DNA from: UBA7359 sp964523895
GTDB taxonomy: Bacteria; Pseudomonadota; Gammaproteobacteria; Eutrophobiales; Eutrophobiaceae
Length of the DNA stretch: 64,000 nt
Reading direction: 5' to 3'
NCBI GenBank assembly: GCA_964523895.1
Contig: CAZGBJ010000011.1
Span: forward strand, 1-64,000
The first letter of the stretch is position 1. The number at the start of each line of letters is the position of its first letter. The notes under the pieces are model-generated. The model saw only the letters and a list, made by a program, of their open reading frames with translations, did not search any database and was not told where the DNA came from. The position numbers and the translations under genes were made by a program. Positions 1 to 8,130 of the stretch are shown piece by piece.

Positions 1-24
1 ACCTCTTCTAACTCGGTTGAAGGA

Positions 25-51
25 GGTGTCAACTAGATCGGGGTAAGATCA
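25..51. other. possible insertion-sequence end
   Basis: Read on the minus strand, this stretch begins TGATCTTACCCCGATCTAG and runs into GTTGACACC. It starts with TG and has the C-rich then GTTGACAC pattern that I associate with IS3-family terminal repeats. The rest of any element lies outside the window, so there is no transposase or second end to confirm it. It stops exactly where a half-attC-like sequence begins. Confidence 0.25.
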
Positions 52-78
52 GTCGATGTTGAGCCGTTTGTTATGTGT
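52..78 (-). other. half attC-like site (integron cassette 3' end)
   Basis: On the minus strand, just after the stop of the small gene, the sequence reads ACACATAAC then AAACGGCTCAAC. This resembles the R''-L'' half of an integron attC site. The matching L'-R' half is missing and is replaced by the IS-like end at 25-51. The complementary nonamer GTTATGTGT is found just upstream of the gene (486-494 on the minus strand), as expected of a cassette junction. This is inference from motifs only. Confidence 0.3.
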
Positions 79-85
79 TTCTATA

Positions 86-469
86 TTATTTAACATAACC
101 AAAATAAATAGCCACTATTGCAATTAATGTAGAAACTAAGAATTTCCAGTGCTTAAGCCAAAAGGCTTTTAATAATGTTAAAGTCTCATTTTTTTCCGGA
201 AATTTTGATGGTGAATCAAACCAGCCATTTCTTTCTAATTCTTGTACTTCGTTTGCTTTAAATATTTGACCTTCAGGGGCATTGATTGGGTGATACATAT
301 ATGTTGGTGCATTTTCTTTTTTTATCGCAGCTTTCTTTTGGTCGTTGACCCAATTAGTTACTAAATCGATTTTCTTTTCAGGAGCATAAGCTCCCTCAGA
401 AAGCTTTTTTTCAACTGCTTCCAGACCATCTTCTTCTAGCTTTTTTATAATTTCCTCTTTGTTTAGCAT
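86..469 (-). CDS. hypothetical protein with C-terminal membrane anchor
   Basis: This encodes 127 residues that I do not recognise as a family. The first 60 are charged and probably helical, rich in Lys and Glu. The middle contains a GWFDSPSKFPEK segment. Residues about 106-124 form one hydrophobic helix (LVSTLIAIVAIYFGYV) ending three residues from the C-terminus, so it looks like a tail-anchored cytoplasmic domain. The ATG has AAGGAA immediately upstream. It stands alone, between cassette-like boundary motifs at 70-78 and 486-494, which fits a mobile gene cassette. Function unknown. Confidence 0.6.
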   Translation of the reverse strand: MLNKEEIIKKLEEDGLEAVEKKLSEGAYAPEKKIDLVTNWVNDQKKAAIKKENAPTYMYHPINAPEGQIFKANEVQELERNGWFDSPSKFPEKNETLTLLKAFWLKHWKFLVSTLIAIVAIYFGYVK

Positions 470-943
470 TTCCTTATTCCATATGACACATAACTAGGTG
501 TTATCGGACACTTTGTCCAATAATGTATTATATATTCTGAAAGGTAACATCGGTGAAATTCTCCGTGTTTCAATAAAATAAGTGATGATTTCATTATTAA
601 TGACGATATATTCACAGTGTCCACTTTGCTGTTTTCAATATCTAACAAAATGTCTGCTCCAGCCTATCATTATTACAAAGACAAATGGCTGCTTTTTGTA
701 TTAAGCGGTAGTTAAAAGTATTTGATAGGCCATCGATAATGGTTAACAGTGAGTGCTCAAAGCACTTTCTCCTATTAATTATCAGCACCTTATTGAGAGT
801 GCTAGCTTCCATTTGTACGAAAAAATCTGATATGTTCTAAAGCAGATAGGATTTATGACCGATATAAGATGTAAGTAGTCAATTAAAGATTAATTGTAAT
901 GGCAGGAGGTTGTTATGTCGCATTCAGTTAATGATGTTGGATC
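470..943. other. intergenic region without a recognised gene
   Basis: About 470 AT-rich bases separate the minus-strand cassette-like gene from the plus-strand unknown gene. I see no convincing reading frame. The minus-strand nonamer GTTATGTGT (486-494) is a possible cassette boundary, and GGACACTTTGTCC (509-521) is a short hairpin. Near the right end, GGAGG at 905-909 precedes an ATG at 915, the likely original start of the interrupted downstream gene. Confidence 0.4.
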
Positions 944-1103
944 ATATCCATGATACTCGGAAATAGCATACCCATAGCACGTTCGTTTTCATCCATGGCG
1001 GCGTTGCTCCTCTTCTCAGGGAATTACCATGCATCATCGTCGCGCCTTGCCCTGAATAAAAACGAACGCACTCTGAATACGTATTTCCAAGTATCATGGA
1101 TAT
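944..1103. mobile_element. 160 bp MITE-like inverted-repeat element
   Basis: The ends are 22-base inverted repeats with one mismatch: 944-965 (ATATCCATGATAC, then CGGAAATA) and 1082-1103. Inner arms continue the pairing imperfectly (GTTCGTTTT near 981 with AAAACGAAC near 1059). The centre has CATCCATGGCGG, also present in the palindromic repeats near 7.9 kb. There is no room for a transposase. Deleting exactly 944-1103 joins an SD-preceded ATG at 915 in frame to the downstream gene, so it looks like an insertion into that gene's 5' end. No target duplication is evident. Confidence 0.6.
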
Positions 1104-1701
1104 AATTACCAGTCTAAATATCAATGAATACTTTAATGATGCTATTCATGATGCTATATCCCACCAGCGTATTGGGTTAAATGATGAGACGGTTGTCTAT
1201 ATTGTAAATTTGCTAACTTATTACACGCTTTCCGAAAATATTTATGAAGTAGATTCAGACGGAATTTCAGCAAAGCCACTTGCGTTAATCTACAAAGATG
1301 CAATAGAAGCAGGCTCTGGTGAAGAACGAAATTCGCATTTGAGAAAACTTGGTGATGTTGCTCTTTTTACCTCAGGGTTCTTTGCTGCGAGTTTTGAGCG
1401 AAGCGCAGTTGGTATTGATTATTTTATTTCTATGGGTGGTAATGCTTATAGTTCCTTAGCAGATAATCATCCACATACTATCCCTGATAAAGGACTATGT
1501 GGTGTATTTACTGATCTCGCTGATCATTTCATGAGTTATGTCGATGTCTTAACGGAAGTCAGTGAAAGTAATGATCTGAATGATAATCGAGATGTTTTGT
1601 GTCTGTATGAATCCTGGTTAAAGACGGGAAGTGAATATGCACGCAGCCGGCTGCAGGAAAATGGCGTACTGACTTTTCCTTCTAACCAGAAGAAGCATTG
1701 A
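1096..1701 (+). CDS. conserved hypothetical protein, 5' end probably displaced by an insertion
   Basis: A 201-residue soluble protein of unknown function, without signal peptide or membrane segment. Its core (about residues 84-115: LGDVALFTSGFF and later YFISMGGNAY) matches the protein at 25079-25633 (LGDQCLMLCGFY and EFISMGAESY), so the two are distant paralogues. The ATG used here lies inside the right arm of the 160 bp element and has no Shine-Dalgarno. The original start was probably ATG 915, behind GGAGG, giving MSHSVNDVGS fused in frame to ITSLNINEYF. The gene overlaps the next by four bases (TTGA), suggesting coupling. Confidence 0.65.
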   Translation: MDIITSLNINEYFNDAIHDAISHQRIGLNDETVVYIVNLLTYYTLSENIYEVDSDGISAKPLALIYKDAIEAGSGEERNSHLRKLGDVALFTSGFFAASFERSAVGIDYFISMGGNAYSSLADNHPHTIPDKGLCGVFTDLADHFMSYVDVLTEVSESNDLNDNRDVLCLYESWLKTGSEYARSRLQENGVLTFPSNQKKH

Positions 1702-2354
1702 ACAGGAGTATTTCGATTTCACTTAACTACTTTCAGGAGCAACTTCAGACTATCTATGAGATCGATACAGTTCATTCTGTGCATGATTTTTTAATCACGG
1801 ATAAGCGGCTGGCTGATATTTTATCTTGTCAGACTAGTTCACGTGACAATGATGAAAGATTATTAATAGCTGAATATGAAGATGGGCTTGATCTGTCGCT
1901 GTATATTGCTGCCGATGTGATGAAGCACCTTGAAAATGCACACCCAATAGATTTATTAGAACAGGGAAAATATTCAGAATTCTGTTTAATGTTGGAGGGT
2001 GTTAGCCATTTTCTTTATATCGTCTGGAATGCACAGCACCAGAAGAAAGTCACTTTACTTGAAATGGAGTTACAAGCCGAGATAGATAAATTTATACTGC
2101 TTCAGGCCTTAGCTGACAGTGATAGTAATTTACAAAATTGGTTATTTGAAAAAAATGGATTTGATGAAATGTTAACTGAGAATGAATTGGAACGTTATAA
2201 ACAAGCTAACTATTATGCAGCTAAATACTGCATGAGTCTGCAACAGCAGTACAAGCCACGTGACTTAAATAATGATTTACTGAAAGAGTTACGGCGTTTT
2301 TATCGTTTAGTACAGGAAGACAAAATTAGATATATAAATCGACGATTACACTAA
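1698..2354 (+). CDS. conserved hypothetical protein
   Basis: A 218-residue protein that I do not recognise. It is acidic and mostly helical by eye, with no signal peptide or transmembrane segment. The TTG start overlaps the upstream stop (TTGA), with GAAG just before it, so translational coupling is likely. It converges with rho with only three bases between the stops. A role shared with the preceding gene is inferred from the overlap alone. Confidence 0.65.
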   Translation: MNRSISISLNYFQEQLQTIYEIDTVHSVHDFLITDKRLADILSCQTSSRDNDERLLIAEYEDGLDLSLYIAADVMKHLENAHPIDLLEQGKYSEFCLMLEGVSHFLYIVWNAQHQKKVTLLEMELQAEIDKFILLQALADSDSNLQNWLFEKNGFDEMLTENELERYKQANYYAAKYCMSLQQQYKPRDLNNDLLKELRRFYRLVQEDKIRYINRRLH

Positions 2355-2357
2355 GAA

Positions 2358-3614
2358 TTATCTTTTCATTGCATCGAAGAAATCATTGTTATTCTTAGTT
2401 GCTTTTAAACGCTCAAGCAGGAATTCCATGCCGGCAAGTTCTTCCATGGGATGTAATATTTTGCGTAGTATCCAGATCTTTTGTAGGTCGGCTTCGCTAG
2501 TGAGCAATTCTTCCCTGCGCGTACCGGATCGATTGATATTAATAGCAGGATAAATACGTTTCTCTGCAATATTACGATCCAGATGTAATTCCATGTTACC
2601 CGTACCTTTAAATTCTTCGTAGATGACATCATCCATTCTTGAACCGGTTTCGACCAGAGCAGTTGCGATAATGGTCAAGCTACCACCTTCTTCAATATTT
2701 CGAGCGGCACCAAAGAAACGTTTTGGTCTTTGTAAGGCATTGGCATCAACGCCACCAGTAAGTACCTTGCCAGAAGAGGGGATTACCGTGTTATAAGCAC
2801 GTGCCAGACGTGTAATTGAGTCGAGTAGAATAACCACGTCTTTTTTATGTTCGGTTAATCGTTTGGCACGTTCAATTACCATTTCTGCCACTTGTACGTG
2901 TCGACTGGCAGGCTCATCAAAAGTACTGGATATAACTTCACCGCGTACTGAGCGTTCCATTTCAGTTACTTCTTCAGGACGTTCATCAATTAGTAATACA
3001 ATAAGGTGAACTTCTGGATGATTGTGTGCAATAGACTGCGCAATACCTTGCAGGATCATAGTTTTGCCTGCTTTTGGTGGCGATACAATCAAACCACGTT
3101 GGCCTTTACCAATGGGTGAAGCAAGATCAATTACTCTTGGAGTCAAATCTTCAGTGCTGCCATTTCCCAATTCAAGAGTTAGACGTTCATTGGCAAATAA
3201 TGGTGTCAGATTCTCAAATAATATTTTGCCCTTGGCTTTTTCTAGTGGTTCGAAGTTTATTTCATTAATTTTGAGTAGAGCAAAGTAGCGTTCGCCATCT
3301 TTTGGTGGCCTGATTTTGCCGGAGATATTATCGCCTGTTCTCAGGTTAAATCGTCTTATCTGACTGGGTGAAACATAAATATCATCGGGGCCAGCAAGAT
3401 AAGAGCTGCCTGCAGAACGTAAGAAACCAAAGCCATCTTGAAGAATTTCCAGTACCCCATCGCCATGAATATCGACCCCTTTCTTGGCCTGGGCTTTTAA
3501 TATTTCAAATATGACGTCTTGTTTTCGAGAGCGGGCCAGATTGTTAAGGCCGAGTTCGGTTGAGATGGTAACGAGTTCTGTGGCTGGTTTTTGTTTGAGT
3601 TCTGTCAGGTTCAT
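2358..3614 (-). CDS. rho: transcription termination factor Rho
   Basis: A hexameric RNA-dependent ATPase and helicase that ends transcription at rut sites. The 418-residue length equals the usual gammaproteobacterial Rho. The N-terminal Rho_N helical domain (MNLTELKQKPATELV) is followed by the cold-shock-like RNA-binding domain (DGFGFLRSAGSSYLAGPDD), the P-loop near residue 180 (SPPKAGKT), the Walker B region (VILLDSITRLARAYN) and the C-terminal R-loop segment (RRFFGAARNIEEGGSL). It lies downstream of trxA on the same strand, the classic rhlB/trxA-rho arrangement. Confidence 0.98.
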   Translation of the reverse strand: MNLTELKQKPATELVTISTELGLNNLARSRKQDVIFEILKAQAKKGVDIHGDGVLEILQDGFGFLRSAGSSYLAGPDDIYVSPSQIRRFNLRTGDNISGKIRPPKDGERYFALLKINEINFEPLEKAKGKILFENLTPLFANERLTLELGNGSTEDLTPRVIDLASPIGKGQRGLIVSPPKAGKTMILQGIAQSIAHNHPEVHLIVLLIDERPEEVTEMERSVRGEVISSTFDEPASRHVQVAEMVIERAKRLTEHKKDVVILLDSITRLARAYNTVIPSSGKVLTGGVDANALQRPKRFFGAARNIEEGGSLTIIATALVETGSRMDDVIYEEFKGTGNMELHLDRNIAEKRIYPAININRSGTRREELLTSEADLQKIWILRKILHPMEELAGMEFLLERLKATKNNNDFFDAMKR

Positions 3615-3651
3615 AGGCTTAGAAAGTTAAGTGAGAATGGATTTTTAGTCG

Positions 3652-3669
3652 GCAAACGGAATCGTTTGC
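3652..3669 (-). promoter_or_regulatory. hairpin in the rho leader
   Basis: GCAAACG and CGTTTGC form a perfect seven-base-pair stem with a GAAT loop in the 184 bp gap between trxA and rho. On the minus strand no U-tract follows, so it is not a canonical intrinsic terminator. In E. coli the rho leader is a site of autoregulated termination; a similar role here is inference. Confidence 0.25.
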
Positions 3670-3798
3670 AAAATTAAAACGGATTTTTAGTTTTTTGTTT
3701 TAAAGGGATTGGGTTTTGGGTTGAAACAAATTACTTGATTTCCTAATAAAAGTAGCATGCGTTTAGGCATACGTCCAGCTTTATTTATTAATCGTTTA

Positions 3799-4125
3799 TT
3801 AGATATTGGTATCGATAAAGGCTTCTAACTGAGATTTGGAAGCAGCGCCCACTTTTGTAGCAACAACGTCACCATCTTTAAACAAGATAAGTGTTGGTAT
3901 GCCTCTGACACCATATGTCTGCGGCGTATTTTGATTATCATCGATATTAATTTTAGCAACCGTCAATTTATCTTTATATTGATCTGCCAGCTCATCAAGA
4001 ATAGGCGCAATCATTTTACAGGGTCCACACCATTCAGCCCAAAAATCCAGAATCACAGCCTGATCTGATTTTAAAACTTCATCTTCAAAGCTCGAATCTG
4101 TAACATGTAATATACTGTCGCTCAT
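3799..4125 (-). CDS. trxA: thioredoxin 1
   Basis: A cytoplasmic disulfide reductase of 108 residues, the standard length. The active site WCGPCK has Cys33 and Cys36, and the cis-proline loop follows (GVRGIPTLILF). It sits upstream of rho on the same strand and divergent from rhlB, as in many gammaproteobacteria. It reduces client disulfides with electrons from thioredoxin reductase, which is not encoded here. Confidence 0.97.
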   Translation of the reverse strand: MSDSILHVTDSSFEDEVLKSDQAVILDFWAEWCGPCKMIAPILDELADQYKDKLTVAKINIDDNQNTPQTYGVRGIPTLILFKDGDVVATKVGAASKSQLEAFIDTNI

Positions 4126-4183
4126 TTATTTCGTAGTCCTTATTAGTGTGTGAGGATGCAATTTCAACGAAATTAAAGATCAA

Positions 4184-4211
4184 TTGCAAGCTTGAATTTA
4201 TACACTATAAA
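4184..4211 (+). promoter_or_regulatory. candidate sigma-70 promoter for rhlB
   Basis: TTGCAA (4184-4189) and TATAAA (4206-4211) are separated by 16 bases in the divergent trxA-rhlB gap, placing initiation about 20 bases before the rhlB ATG. This is a visual match to the consensus only. Confidence 0.4.
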
Positions 4212-4238
4212 TTTTCAGGCTAATAATAAGGCTAATAA

Positions 4239-5513
4239 ATGGCATCAAAAACTACAAACACGCCTGAATTCAAGCAATTTGCTCTGGATGAGCGCTTACT
4301 TACTGCCCTTGATGAAATAGGTTTTAAAAATTGCACGCCGATTCAGGCAGAGTGTTTGCCTTTAATCCTCGACGGTCATGATATTGCGGGTCAGGCGCAA
4401 ACAGGCACGGGCAAAACAGCCGCATTTTTACTTTCAACATTTCATTTTTTACTTTCCAGTCCGGCAAAAAATAAAAGTAATTTGCGTGCATTAATCATTG
4501 CGCCGACGCGCGAACTTGCTATCCAGATTCATAAAGATGCCGAAATGTTTAATAAACATTGCGGACTAAAATTAGCACTCGTCTATGGTGGTGTTGATTA
4601 TGAGAAACAGCGTGCGTCATTAGCAGACGGCGTTGATATTTTAATTGGTACCCCGGGTCGTTTGATCGATTATTCAAAACAGAAAGTGTTTAGTTTTAAA
4701 AACGTCGAGATTGTTGTCCTCGATGAAGCTGATCGTATGTTTGATCTTGGTTTTATTAGTGATATCCGTTATATGCTCCGACGTATGCCGAAGCCGGATA
4801 AACGTTTAAATATGCTGTTTTCAGCGACTTTATCGCACCGGGTGATGGAATTAGCTTATGAACATATGAATAGCCCAACACAGGTAAAAATTAACCCGGA
4901 ACAAGTTACTGCGGATAAGGTGACGCAGCTACTTTACCATGTTGCTAATGATGAAAAGATTCCGTTATTGATTGGTCTTCTTAAACATATGGATCCGCAT
5001 CGCACGATTGTCTTCGTCAATACCAAACGCGTGGCCGAAAAAGTATGGTCTTTCCTTGAAGGCAATGGAATTCATTCTGCAATTCTATCTGGTGATGTCC
5101 CGCAAAAGAAACGGACACGATTATTCAATGAATTTTCAAAAGGTGAATTGGCAGCGTTAGTTGCAACTGATCTTGCCGCGCGTGGTTTGCATATTCCGGA
5201 TGTGAGTCATGTGTTTAATTATGATCTGCCGCAAAATTGTGAAGACTATGTGCACCGTATTGGTCGAACCGCGCGTGCCGGTGCCAGTGGGGATGCGGTT
5301 AGTTTTGGTTGCGAGGATTATATTTATTCTTTAATGGATATCGAAGCGTACATCGGTTATTCAATTCCGACCGCTCAAATAACGGATGATTTATTAGCAA
5401 AGCCCGAGCCACCGGTAAAAAGAAAACATCACGAACAGCGGCAGCATTCACACAAGAAAAAGAGTAGCAGAAGACCGCATCGTTCAGGTAAACCAGGCGG
5501 ACGAAGAGCTTAA
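4239..5513 (+). CDS. rhlB: ATP-dependent RNA helicase RhlB
   Basis: A DEAD-box helicase of 424 residues, close to E. coli RhlB. Visible motifs are the Q motif (GFKNCTPIQAE), motif I (AQTGTGKT), Ia (PTRELAIQ), II (LDEADRMFDLGF), III (SAT) and VI (HRIGRTARAG). A basic tail follows, rich in His, Lys and Arg (KRKHHEQRQHSHKKKSSRR). In the family it unwinds RNA for the RNase E degradosome. Assignment to RhlB rather than another DEAD-box protein rests on position opposite trxA-rho. It overlaps the convergent esterase gene by four bases. Confidence 0.9.
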   Translation: MASKTTNTPEFKQFALDERLLTALDEIGFKNCTPIQAECLPLILDGHDIAGQAQTGTGKTAAFLLSTFHFLLSSPAKNKSNLRALIIAPTRELAIQIHKDAEMFNKHCGLKLALVYGGVDYEKQRASLADGVDILIGTPGRLIDYSKQKVFSFKNVEIVVLDEADRMFDLGFISDIRYMLRRMPKPDKRLNMLFSATLSHRVMELAYEHMNSPTQVKINPEQVTADKVTQLLYHVANDEKIPLLIGLLKHMDPHRTIVFVNTKRVAEKVWSFLEGNGIHSAILSGDVPQKKRTRLFNEFSKGELAALVATDLAARGLHIPDVSHVFNYDLPQNCEDYVHRIGRTARAGASGDAVSFGCEDYIYSLMDIEAYIGYSIPTAQITDDLLAKPEPPVKRKHHEQRQHSHKKKSSRRPHRSGKPGGRRA

Positions 5514-6175
5514 GCTAACAGTTTTGCTATCCAGCTACTTATTGCGCTGATTTCTTGCAGACAGACAGCATGCTGCATCATGTATTCATGCCACTCAACA
5601 TCATAGCCGTGCTCTTTCAACATCTGCGATGAAATTCGGCCCTGGTCTACTGGAATAACCGGATCGGAAACACCATGTGCCATCATGATGGGTATCGTTT
5701 TATTTTCCGAGGCTTCATTTTCTAGTTGATCAGGTACAGGTAAATAAGTGGATAATGCCAATAAGCCTGCTAAAGGTGCTGGATATCGTAAACCGGCATG
5801 TAATGTAATTGCGCCGCCTTGTGAGAATCCGGCAAGTATTATTTTATTGGTGCTGATACCCGTTTCAATCTCTGCCTCTATATAATGATTAATTAGCCTG
5901 GATGATTCAGTAATTGACTCGACATCTTCTATTTCACGAAGATTAGGAGACTTAACGTCATACCATGCACGCATAGCCATGCCGCCATTGATTGTAACGG
6001 GTCGTATTGGTGCGTTGGGAAAGATAAATTTAATACCTAAGTCATCGTCTAAACACAGTTCTGGCACGATAGATTCAAAATCATGACCATCCGCTCCCAG
6101 TCCATGTAGCCAGATGACACTGGCTTTATGTTTGTCTTTGGCTTCAATTATGACCGCATCTTGTTCAAATGACAT
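5510..6175 (-). CDS. alpha/beta-hydrolase carboxylesterase (lysophospholipase/APT family)
   Basis: A 221-residue cytoplasmic esterase of the phospholipase/carboxylesterase family (Abhydrolase_2). The nucleophile motif GFSQGG contains the catalytic Ser. Asp in GVSDPVIP and His in QHAVCLQE complete the triad. WLHGLGADGHD at the N-terminus forms the oxyanion region. Members hydrolyse short-chain esters, lysophospholipids or acyl-thioesters; the substrate cannot be read from sequence. It converges on rhlB. Confidence 0.88.
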   Translation of the reverse strand: MSFEQDAVIIEAKDKHKASVIWLHGLGADGHDFESIVPELCLDDDLGIKFIFPNAPIRPVTINGGMAMRAWYDVKSPNLREIEDVESITESSRLINHYIEAEIETGISTNKIILAGFSQGGAITLHAGLRYPAPLAGLLALSTYLPVPDQLENEASENKTIPIMMAHGVSDPVIPVDQGRISSQMLKEHGYDVEWHEYMMQHAVCLQEISAISSWIAKLLA

Positions 6176-6309
6176 ATTGCTTCTCTTCCTTTAAATCAGG
6201 TTTAAGTTATTTTTATGCAACAAATAATTTGTTATGCTCAATATTTACATGTAGGTATAACATGTCTCCGAGACTTATTTTAAGGGCATGTCTAAAAGAG
6301 GGCACCGAA

Positions 6310-6459
6310 ATGAGCAGGGTTAATAACATTAAATTATTTAAAGTTGGGATAATACTCATAGTTTTATCCTGTGTCTCTGCGTGCGGTCAAAAAGGTCCTC
6401 TTTATTTGCCTCCTGACAACGCTAGTATCACAGTCACAGATTTTTCCAATACCGTCTGA
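6310..6459 (+). CDS. lptM: LPS assembly lipoprotein LptM (YifL-like)
   Basis: A 49-residue lipoprotein. A hydrophobic signal (VGIILIVLSCVSA) ends in a lipobox with the acylated Cys in SACGQKGPLYLP. The CGQKGPLYLPP start of the mature protein is the hallmark of the YifL/LptM family, which helps LptD-LptE mature in the outer membrane. I chose ATG 6310 rather than an upstream in-frame start because it places the signal peptide at the N-terminus. lysA follows seven bases later, the usual neighbour. Confidence 0.88.
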   Translation: MSRVNNIKLFKVGIILIVLSCVSACGQKGPLYLPPDNASITVTDFSNTV

Positions 6460-6466
6460 TTTAATC

Positions 6467-7717
6467 ATGTCCGAGTTCAATTATAAGAACGGCTTATTGT
6501 ATGCCGAAGGTGTTTCTTTGGCAGAAATTGCCAGACAATACGGTACGCCCTGCTATGTTTATTCTCGCAATGCGATCGAATCCAGCTGGTCTGCGTTTGA
6601 TTCTTCCCTGACTGCGCATAAGCATTTGGTTTGTTATGCGGTAAAAGCCAATTCAAATCTGGCAGTGTTAAATATTTTGGCGCGATTAGGTTCCGGTTTT
6701 GACATTGTGTCAGCGGGAGAGTTGATACGCGTTATAAAAGCAGGAGGCGATCCATCAAAAGTTGTTTTTTCCGGAGTTGGAAAAAAAGTCGATGAAATGG
6801 AATTTGCACTTCAACAAAATATTAAATGTTTTAATGTTGAATCTGCAAATGAATTAGTCAGGTTAAATACGGCAGCAGCAAATATGAATGTTTCTGCGCC
6901 TGTTTCATTGCGTGTTAATCCTGATGTCGATGCTGAAACGCATCCTTATATTTCTACGGGCTTAAAAGAAAATAAATTCGGTATTGCTTTCGAATCTGCT
7001 AAAGAGGTTTATCAACAAGCAGCAGCGATGGATAACATTGATGTTGTTGGTATTGATTGTCATATCGGATCACAAATATCGAATTTGAGTCCATTTAAAG
7101 ATGCCTTATTAAGAGTATTAGCTTTGATTGATGAGCTTAAAAAATTAGGCATTGAACTTGAGCACCTTGATATTGGCGGTGGATTAGGAATTACTTATCA
7201 GGATGAAACACCGCCGAGCCCATCGGAATATGTAAAGGTTATTACTGAAGCAATGCAAGGGTATGATCTCGAAATCATTATGGAACCGGGAAGAAGCATT
7301 GTTGGTAATGCCGGTGTGTTAATTACAGAAGTGCAATATTTAAATGCAACGCCATATCACAATTTTGCAGTAGTTGATGCTGCGATGACTGAGCTAATAC
7401 GTCCCGCACTCTATAGTGGCTGGCATGATATTAAAACGGTCGTAGAAACATCAAACGCAGAAGAAGTGGTTTACGATGTTGTTGGCCCAGTTTGTGAAAC
7501 GGCTGATTTCCTCGGTAAAGAACGTGCATTAAGGTTAGAACAAGGTGATCTGTTAGCTGTTTGTTCAGCAGGTGCTTATGGCTTTACCATGGCATCAAAT
7601 TATAATTCACGTCCCAGAGTGGCAGAGATTATGGTTGATGAAGAAGAGGTTTATGAAATTCGTCGGCGTGAGACCGTTGATGAATTAATGAATGGTGAAT
7701 CATTGCTGTCTGAATAG
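6467..7717 (+). CDS. lysA: diaminopimelate decarboxylase
   Basis: A PLP enzyme that decarboxylates meso-diaminopimelate to L-lysine. The protein from ATG 6467 (MSEFNYKNG) has 416 residues, the family norm; longer in-frame starts would run through lptM. Motifs: CYAVKAN with the PLP lysine, the CHIGSQI segment, the GGGLGITY phosphate loop and the catalytic PVCETADFL. No strong Shine-Dalgarno is visible, so it may be coupled to lptM. dapF, often next, is absent here. Confidence 0.96.
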   Translation: MSEFNYKNGLLYAEGVSLAEIARQYGTPCYVYSRNAIESSWSAFDSSLTAHKHLVCYAVKANSNLAVLNILARLGSGFDIVSAGELIRVIKAGGDPSKVVFSGVGKKVDEMEFALQQNIKCFNVESANELVRLNTAAANMNVSAPVSLRVNPDVDAETHPYISTGLKENKFGIAFESAKEVYQQAAAMDNIDVVGIDCHIGSQISNLSPFKDALLRVLALIDELKKLGIELEHLDIGGGLGITYQDETPPSPSEYVKVITEAMQGYDLEIIMEPGRSIVGNAGVLITEVQYLNATPYHNFAVVDAAMTELIRPALYSGWHDIKTVVETSNAEEVVYDVVGPVCETADFLGKERALRLEQGDLLAVCSAGAYGFTMASNYNSRPRVAEIMVDEEEVYEIRRRETVDELMNGESLLSE

Positions 7718-7764
7718 TCTTTAGAGGTTTAATTCTTCTTAACATTGCTTTTCGTCTTCACGAC

Positions 7765-8060
7765 GCCTCACTTTTCTTCAAAGAAAAGTGAGCAAAAGAA
7801 CTTTTCCCTAATGTCATGGCCTACGGCTACCTTCGGAAGTAAACAGTAACGAGGGTCGCGCATACATTCGGTCGATTATTGCTCCTGCATAATCGACACT
7901 TCCGCCATCCATGGCGGTCGTCCTTGAATGCGCGGGTGTGCGTCCTCGGCAACTGCTCCCGGCGTTGCTCTACCTCCTGCATCCATGCAGTCGTGTACAA
8001 TTGCCCCTCGTGACTGCTTACTTCCTCAGCATGACATACGGGAATAAAAGTCTTTGCTGG
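7765..8060. repeat. palindromic repeat cluster, left of the DUF2971 gene
   Basis: This is a nest of hairpins without a credible gene. CTCACTTTTCTT/AAGAAAAGTGAG (7767-7792) is a near-perfect palindrome. Outer arms at 7835-7855 and 8004-8025 pair almost fully (GGAAGTAA...CAGT). Inside lie GTCGATTAT/ATAATCGAC (7871-7897), CCGCCATCCATGGCGG (7902-7917) and CTGCATCCATGCAG (7977-7990). The outer module near 7765-7830 recurs inverted at 8941-9003. Functions such as transcript end protection are possible but unproven. Confidence 0.7.
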
Positions 8061-8130
8061 ATATTGAGGAACGAAGCGACTAAAGTTAATCAGCTAAATT
8101 GTAGAAATAGCGGGTTAGGTTAATGTAACG

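Noticed and set aside
942..1124. 60-codon minus-strand frame
   Set aside because: It is wholly composed of the 160 bp inverted-repeat element and its arms.
1838..1850. TTCACGTGACA as a parS site
   Set aside because: Only the central CACGTG core fits; the outer half-sites differ from the consensus and it lies inside a coding gene far from parAB.
7767..7792. Intrinsic terminator after lysA
   Set aside because: The stem is strong, but no U-tract follows and the same hairpin recurs in the repeat module near 8.99 kb.
7911..8123. 70-codon plus-strand frame before the DUF2971 gene
   Set aside because: It runs through the hairpin cluster and reflects palindromic DNA, not a protein.
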